Positions 59,900 to 64,000 of a stretch of DNA of 64,000 bases are shown piece after piece. This stretch comes from G963665185 sp049723905. Its GTDB lineage: Bacteria > Desulfobacterota > Desulfovibrionia > Desulfovibrionales > Desulfovibrionaceae. Positions within the stretch are counted from its first letter, which is position 1, and each line of letters starts with the position of its first letter. The stretch covers positions 3,968,001 through 4,032,000 of the forward strand of contig NZ_JBJKFD010000001.1 of NCBI RefSeq assembly GCF_049723905.1. Reading direction: 5' to 3'. A program made the translations under genes and the position numbers. Below the pieces are notes generated by a model. That model was not told the origin of the DNA and did no database searches. It was given only the letters and a program-made list of their open reading frames with translations.

Positions 59900-59939
59900 A
59901 GGGACCAAGCCCCCCTCTGAACGGCTGGTCCCTTTTTTT
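59900..59939 (+). terminator. Rho-independent terminator
   Basis: AGGGACCA with AGCC pairs with GGC-TGGTCCCT and is followed by seven T. Ends the lipoprotein transcript. Confidence 0.85.
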
Positions 59940-59967
59940 CCCTTATTCTTCGAGAGGCGGTACGCGC

Positions 59968-61101
59968 ATGAATCCTACTGAATTTGTAGATCTCACATTG
60001 ATGATCACCGGCCCCACGCATCTGCGTGAGGAAGTCCGCCGGGCGGGTTCCCTGCCCGAATTTGGCCACCGCGACTCGGAAGGGGCCAAGCGCTTTGTCC
60101 CCATCATGGAAAATTTGAAAAAGATTGCCCGAACCGAGGACTACGAGCCCATTTTATTCAACGGTTCCGGCACTACCTCCATGGAAGCGGCCATGCGCTC
60201 CCTGGTGGGGGAGGATGAATGTGTCTTGAACGTGAGCGTGGGCGCGTTCGGCGAGCTTTTCCACAAACTTACCCGTTTCAACGGCAAGGATGCGGTGCTT
60301 CTGAAGTTCGAACCCGGAAAACCCGTGGACCTGGACGTGCTGGAAGACGCCCTGGCAGAGTACGGCCCGACCGTGGTGACGCTGACGCATAACGAAACAT
60401 CCACGGGCGTTGTCAACGACATCGTCCCACTGTGCGCCCTGGCGCGCAAGTTCGGGGCAATGCCCATTGTGGACGGTGTGAGCATTTTCGGCGGCGCGGA
60501 CATCCGTTTGGACGAGGCCGGCCCCGCCATGTACTGCACGGCCACGCAGAAAAGCCTGGGACTGCCTGCCGGGTTCGGCATCGGTTTCGTCAGCCAGGAA
60601 GCCCTGGAAAAGGCCCGCAAGGTAGACAACCGCGGATACACCACGGACATTCTTTCGCAGGTGGAAAAGGCCAGGGTAAACCAGACCCTGACCACGCCCA
60701 ACACCACGCTGCTGAACCAGATGGCCCTGCAGCTGGATTATATAGTAAACCAGGAAGGCATTGCCGAACGGTTTGCCCGGCACGAGGCCATGCGCGATCA
60801 GACGCAGGCCTGGCTGGAATCGGTGGACGGTGTTGATCCGTTTGCGGAAGAAGGTTTCCGTTCCCCCACGGCTACCGGCGTATCGGCCCCCGAGGGCATG
60901 GATTTCGAGTCGCTCAAGCGCCTCAAGGAAAACATGCGGGCCCGTGGGTATTTGTTCGATCCCGGCTACTCCAAGCTGAACAAGCGTCAGGAGGAAGCGG
61001 GCAAGCGGCTGTGTTTTCGGATAGGGCATATGGGTGATATCAGCCCGGAAATGCTGGGTGAATATCTCAAGGTGCTGCAAGAGGAGCTGGCAAAACTGTA
61101 G
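59968..61101 (+). CDS. Class V aminotransferase (alanine-glyoxylate aminotransferase family)
   Basis: 377 residues. Pyridoxal-phosphate enzyme, fold type I, subgroup V. The opening LMITGPTHLREEV is typical of the family, FNGSGTTSMEAAMRSL binds the cofactor phosphate, VTLTHNETSTGVVND is the next landmark, and the Schiff-base Lys is in CTATQKSLGLPAG near 195. It probably transfers an amino group to glyoxylate, pyruvate or hydroxypyruvate; the exact pair is unknown. CGAGAGGCGG is the ribosome binding site. Directly upstream of an anti-sigma antagonist gene. Confidence 0.92.
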   Translation: MNPTEFVDLTLMITGPTHLREEVRRAGSLPEFGHRDSEGAKRFVPIMENLKKIARTEDYEPILFNGSGTTSMEAAMRSLVGEDECVLNVSVGAFGELFHKLTRFNGKDAVLLKFEPGKPVDLDVLEDALAEYGPTVVTLTHNETSTGVVNDIVPLCALARKFGAMPIVDGVSIFGGADIRLDEAGPAMYCTATQKSLGLPAGFGIGFVSQEALEKARKVDNRGYTTDILSQVEKARVNQTLTTPNTTLLNQMALQLDYIVNQEGIAERFARHEAMRDQTQAWLESVDGVDPFAEEGFRSPTATGVSAPEGMDFESLKRLKENMRARGYLFDPGYSKLNKRQEEAGKRLCFRIGHMGDISPEMLGEYLKVLQEELAKL

Positions 61102-61178
61102 TTCCTTTTTTCCGGGGCCGCCCGGCCTGCGTACTTGCGGCATGTAACGCGGAGAGCGAAACAGGCGAGGAGTAGACG

Positions 61179-61529
61179 ATGAGTGTCGACTTTTCCAGAC
61201 AAGGCGGTATCCTTTTGGCGGTTATTGATGAACCTGAAGTGGACTACACCAACTGCGCCGGAATCCGGGACCAGCTTCAGAAAGCGGCCCAGGAGGAAGG
61301 CGTGGACAAGCTCGTTCTGGACCTGGAAGACGTTGGTTTCATGGACAGCAAGGCCATAGGCGCCCTGGTTGCGGTAAACAAGGATATTCAGGGGCGGACC
61401 GGAAACGCTCTTATCCTGTGCGAGCTGCACCCCTACGTGAAGAAGATTATAAGCGTGGTGACGCTGAACACCATCTTTCAGGTGTACGAAAAACGGGAGC
61501 AGGCACTGGCTGCCGCTGCGGGCGATTAG
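61179..61529 (+). CDS. STAS-domain anti-sigma factor antagonist
   Basis: 116 residues, one STAS domain. VDKLVLDLEDVGFMDSKAIGALVAV holds the phosphorylatable Ser (DSKAIG) near 58. Such proteins bind an anti-sigma kinase when unphosphorylated. The gene converges with a PP2C-type phosphatase gene that could remove the phosphate. No RsbW-type kinase is visible in the window. GGCGAGGAG precedes the ATG. Confidence 0.92.
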   Translation: MSVDFSRQGGILLAVIDEPEVDYTNCAGIRDQLQKAAQEEGVDKLVLDLEDVGFMDSKAIGALVAVNKDIQGRTGNALILCELHPYVKKIISVVTLNTIFQVYEKREQALAAAAGD

Positions 61530-61532
61530 CCC

Positions 61533-62762
61533 CTAGAAATCCCGATTGGGCGGAAGCCCGCAAACAACGACATCCCCCACATCCCCGCGGACCTCTTGGT
61601 TTTGCGGGGATGTTTTTTTGGCGTGGCGGAAGTCGGAACGCTGCACGGCCAGCACGGCGACGTCGTCGTTGACGACTCCCCCGGAAAAATTGAGCGCGGC
61701 ATGGACCAGGGAGCAGATGAGCACGCCGGGAGGGGATTCCTTGTTCAGGGACTTGAGCATGTGTCCTTCCCCGAACATCTCGCCGTTGCGGCGCAGTTCG
61801 AGCAGCCCGTCGGTGAGCAGCAGCAGGGTGTTGCCGGGCAGAAGCTTTCTGGTGACGCCCTTGCATTCAATACTCGGCAAAATGGCCAGGGCGGGGCAGG
61901 TGGCGGTAATCACCTCGGTACGATCCTTGGCCACGATGTATGTGGGCGCGTGGCCGGCGGAAATGAGGTGGACATACTGGCGCGTGGGGCTGACGCATGC
62001 GTAGACCATGGTGACGTACATATCCAGCCCGCCGGAATCCATGGTTTCGTACAGGATGGAGTTCATGCGGGTAAGGCGTTCCTCCAGCGGATGGGGCGAA
62101 TGGGCAAACGACGCCAGCAGCCCCTTGCACACCGCCATGAGCATGGCCGATGACGTGCCGTGGCCGGAAATATCGCCCATAACCAGGTGGACTTCCTCGT
62201 TTTCTTCCCAGGCATCGTAAAAATCGCCGCCCACGTCGTCGTGCGCACGGTACAGGGCGTTGGTGGTCAATCCCTGAAAGTTGAAACTGCGGGGCAGCAA
62301 TTGTTTCTGCACGTGGCGGGCAAGGTACAATTCCTCGGACAGGCGCTTGCTGCGTTCTTCCAGCTCGCGCGTCATGGAGGTCATGCGGTACAGGTTGCGG
62401 AGGCGGGCCAGAAGTTCGGCCTTTTGGTGCGGCTTGGTCAGCACGTCGTTTGCTCCGGCTTCAAAGGCCTGCACACGCAGGTCGATGTCGCTGGAGGTGC
62501 TCAGAATAAGGATGGGGAGTTCATCCAGCGCATAGTCCCGGCGGATGGTGCGGACCAGCTCCAGACCGGCCATGTCCGGCAGGTAGAAATCCAATATGAT
62601 CAGCTCGGGACGGGATTCCCGGATGGCCTGGAGTGCCTGTTCCCCGGAATCGGCAAAGACGACCCGAAAGCCCATTGATGGAGAAATCTGACGCTCCAGC
62701 AGAATCCTGGTGCTCAGGTCGTTGTCCACCACAAGGACATGCTTGGCTGGCACTGAGGACAT
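61533..62762 (-). CDS. Response regulator with PP2C (RsbU/SpoIIE-type) phosphatase output
   Basis: 409 residues. The receiver domain (1-125) has the acidic pair in VVDNDLS, phospho-acceptor Asp 58 in LIILDFYLPDMAG, and Lys in LTKPHQ. A coiled-coil linker (about 130-160) leads to a PP2C phosphatase domain with RAHDDVGGDFYDAW, MGDISGHGTSSAML and GLDMYVTMVYACV. It probably dephosphorylates a STAS protein such as the one encoded next to it, with a three-base gap between the two stops. Its last codons overlap the terminator of that gene. Confidence 0.93.
   Translation of the reverse strand: MSSVPAKHVLVVDNDLSTRILLERQISPSMGFRVVFADSGEQALQAIRESRPELIILDFYLPDMAGLELVRTIRRDYALDELPILILSTSSDIDLRVQAFEAGANDVLTKPHQKAELLARLRNLYRMTSMTRELEERSKRLSEELYLARHVQKQLLPRSFNFQGLTTNALYRAHDDVGGDFYDAWEENEEVHLVMGDISGHGTSSAMLMAVCKGLLASFAHSPHPLEERLTRMNSILYETMDSGGLDMYVTMVYACVSPTRQYVHLISAGHAPTYIVAKDRTEVITATCPALAILPSIECKGVTRKLLPGNTLLLLTDGLLELRRNGEMFGEGHMLKSLNKESPPGVLICSLVHAALNFSGGVVNDDVAVLAVQRSDFRHAKKTSPQNQEVRGDVGDVVVCGLPPNRDF
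61580..61619 (+). terminator. Terminator of the STAS gene inside the opposite coding region
   Basis: CATCCCCGC (61580-61588) pairs with GCGGGGATG (61604-61612), followed by seven T. It lies within the minus-strand phosphatase gene near its 3' end. Confidence 0.8.
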
Positions 62763-62961
62763 GTAGGAAAACTCCGAGGTTGCCTTGATCTTTGTTTAAT
62801 GTAGAAGATTGTCTTGCGAATACAATGATATTTCGTCTTTGTATATGTTCGTTGTTTTATTCGTCTGGTGATCGCCCTTTGGTGGTTTGAAGACCGGGAG
62901 GGCGGATGCGGAATCATACCGCCGTATTTGCGGCGGACATTCATTTTTGCAGAGGAAAGAT

Positions 62962-63552
62962 ATGAAACGTATTGCTTGTCTTGTTCTGGCGTGTTGCCTG
63001 CTTGTTCCCGCTTTTGTTCAATCCGCCCGTGCACAAGCGAACAATCCGAAGGTTGTTCTGGAAACGAGCATGGGAAAAATTCTGGTGGAATGTTTTGCGG
63101 ACAAGGCACCAAAAACTGTGGACAACTTTCTGCAGTACGTGCGCGAAGGCAAATACGACGGCACGATCTTCCATCGGGTGATCAGCGGATTCATGATCCA
63201 GGGCGGGGGTTTCACCCCCTCCATGCAACGGGTGCAGACCCATCAGCCCATTGCCAACGAAGCCCGGCTCGACGTGCCCAACAATCGGGGCACCCTGGCC
63301 ATGGCCCGGACAAACGAGCCGCACAGCGCCACCAACCAGTTTTTCATCAACCTCAAGGATAACGACTTCCTCAACTTCACCTCCGCCACGCGCAACGGCT
63401 ACGGGTATTGCGTGTTCGGCAAGGTGCTGGACGGCATGAATATTGTGGACAGGATCGCCTCGGTGCCCACGCAGTCCGCAGGGCATTACCGCGATGTACC
63501 CACCACGCCCGTGGTCATTACCAAGGCGTATGTGATGGGGGATGCCAAGTGA
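62962..63552 (+). CDS. Periplasmic cyclophilin-type peptidyl-prolyl isomerase
   Basis: 196 residues. Signal peptide about 1-25 (CLVLACCLLVPAFVQSARAQA). The cyclophilin domain has KTVDNFLQYVREGKYDGTIFHRVISGFMIQGG (in outline; catalytic Arg in FHRV), ARTNEPHSATNQFFINL and YCVFGKVLDGMNIVDRI. It assists folding of exported proteins. AGAGGAAAG precedes the ATG. The next gene starts inside its stop codon. Confidence 0.95.
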   Translation: MKRIACLVLACCLLVPAFVQSARAQANNPKVVLETSMGKILVECFADKAPKTVDNFLQYVREGKYDGTIFHRVISGFMIQGGGFTPSMQRVQTHQPIANEARLDVPNNRGTLAMARTNEPHSATNQFFINLKDNDFLNFTSATRNGYGYCVFGKVLDGMNIVDRIASVPTQSAGHYRDVPTTPVVITKAYVMGDAK

Positions 63553-64000
63553 GCCAGGAGCCGCTCATCTGGGGCATTCGCCACGGCCAGAGCGTTTCCA
63601 ATGCGGGGATGGTGACGGTAAGTCCCGCAACCTCGGCTCTTACGCAGCTGGGGCGGATGCAGGCCGAGGCCCTGGCCGAGCGGTTCGAAAGGTTCGAGCG
63701 GCCACCGGATCTTATTGTCCATTCCGTTTTTGTGCGTACCGTTCAGACGGCGCGTCCCACCATGCGGCGTTTTCCGAATGTTCCCGTGGAAGTCTGGCCG
63801 GTGCAGGAATACACCTATCTCGATTCGGAGCTTTATGCGGGAACCACATCCGAGGAAAGGCGTCCGGCCATGGAGGCCTATTGGAAAAGGTGTGATCCAC
63901 ATTATCTGGATGGCGATGGGGAAAGTTTTGTCCACGCCATGGAACGGGCCAACGAGGTTCTTGAGAGGTTTCAGGCCATCAAGGGATTTGCCGCGGTGTT
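63549..64000 (+). CDS. Histidine phosphatase (phosphoglycerate mutase) family protein, 3'-truncated
   Basis: The first 150 residues are in the window; the gene runs off the right end. GTG start at 63549 overlaps the cyclophilin stop (GTGA), which indicates translational coupling; AGGAG does not lie upstream because the start is inside the previous gene. LIWGIRHGQSVSNAG holds the RHG catalytic motif, and LTQLGRMQAEALAERF and VHSVFVRTVQTARPTM follow as usual in phosphoglycerate mutase-like phosphatases (Arg and Thr after the phosphate site). Substrate unknown; sugar phosphates are common. Confidence 0.88.
   Translation, partial: MSQEPLIWGIRHGQSVSNAGMVTVSPATSALTQLGRMQAEALAERFERFERPPDLIVHSVFVRTVQTARPTMRRFPNVPVEVWPVQEYTYLDSELYAGTTSEERRPAMEAYWKRCDPHYLDGDGESFVHAMERANEVLERFQAIKGFAAV

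Overview
The window looks like chromosome of a Desulfovibrionales-type deltaproteobacterium, that is, a GC-rich anaerobe. I infer this from a small single-domain siroheme sulfite reductase of the kind known from Desulfovibrio, a DUF1844 protein, a large NAD-type glutamate dehydrogenase, a TRAP importer, ADP-forming acyl-CoA synthetases, a ferredoxin-linked 2-oxoacid oxidoreductase and many two-component proteins. No 16S rRNA or intact tRNA is present, so the placement is by gene content only.

Layout. 1-2510: end of a chemoreceptor, cheW and a sigma-54 activator with a degenerate receiver. 2881-6681: an ADP-forming acyl-CoA synthetase with inverted domain order, convergent with a class I aminotransferase. 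7369-13351: a complete agmatine deiminase pathway (putrescine carbamoyltransferase, antiporter, agmatine deiminase, carbamate kinase) followed by an AraC-type regulator. 13511-24540: a divergent catabolic block. One arm carries TRAP transporter, GntR regulator and a membrane protein; the other carries a D-2-hydroxyacid dehydrogenase, a fused indolepyruvate-type oxidoreductase and a second ADP-forming acyl-CoA synthetase. 24902-31240: stress proteins, a five-domain S1 protein, a histidine kinase, ThpR and a flavin reductase. 31462-39795: a Fur-box-preceded AraC gene and a seven-gene operon with TonB receptor, NMT1-type ABC importer and a puzzling cytosolic trio (metal-type GTPase, soluble ABC ATPase, leaderless binding protein). 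40005-43091: a large hybrid kinase. 43548-49318: hisC-cmk-DUF1844-argC and two signalling proteins. 49540-64000: sulfite reductase, an MshEN/CheX-like protein, TPR protein, glutamate dehydrogenase, an HPPD-like protein with a cupin, lipoproteins, an aminotransferase, a STAS/phosphatase pair, a cyclophilin and a truncated histidine phosphatase.

How the parts may work together. The 13.5-24.5 kb block reads as an energy-conserving pathway: import of a 2-hydroxyacid, oxidation to the 2-oxoacid, oxidative decarboxylation to an acyl-CoA with reduced ferredoxin, then ATP by an ADP-forming synthetase. A near-identical operator (TTGAC next to ATAAGGT-N3-ACCT) lies upstream of the TRAP operon and of the distant synthetase at 2881, which suggests one regulon under the GntR protein. 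The agmatine pathway also yields one ATP per substrate. The 31-40 kb block has two good Fur-box matches and looks like an iron- or metallophore-uptake and processing system not matching the usual FecCD type.

A second theme is an unusual number of short, slightly degenerate tandem repeats (9 to 18 bp units, three to eight copies), at least eight arrays in 64 kb, mostly in intergenic DNA or in linkers.
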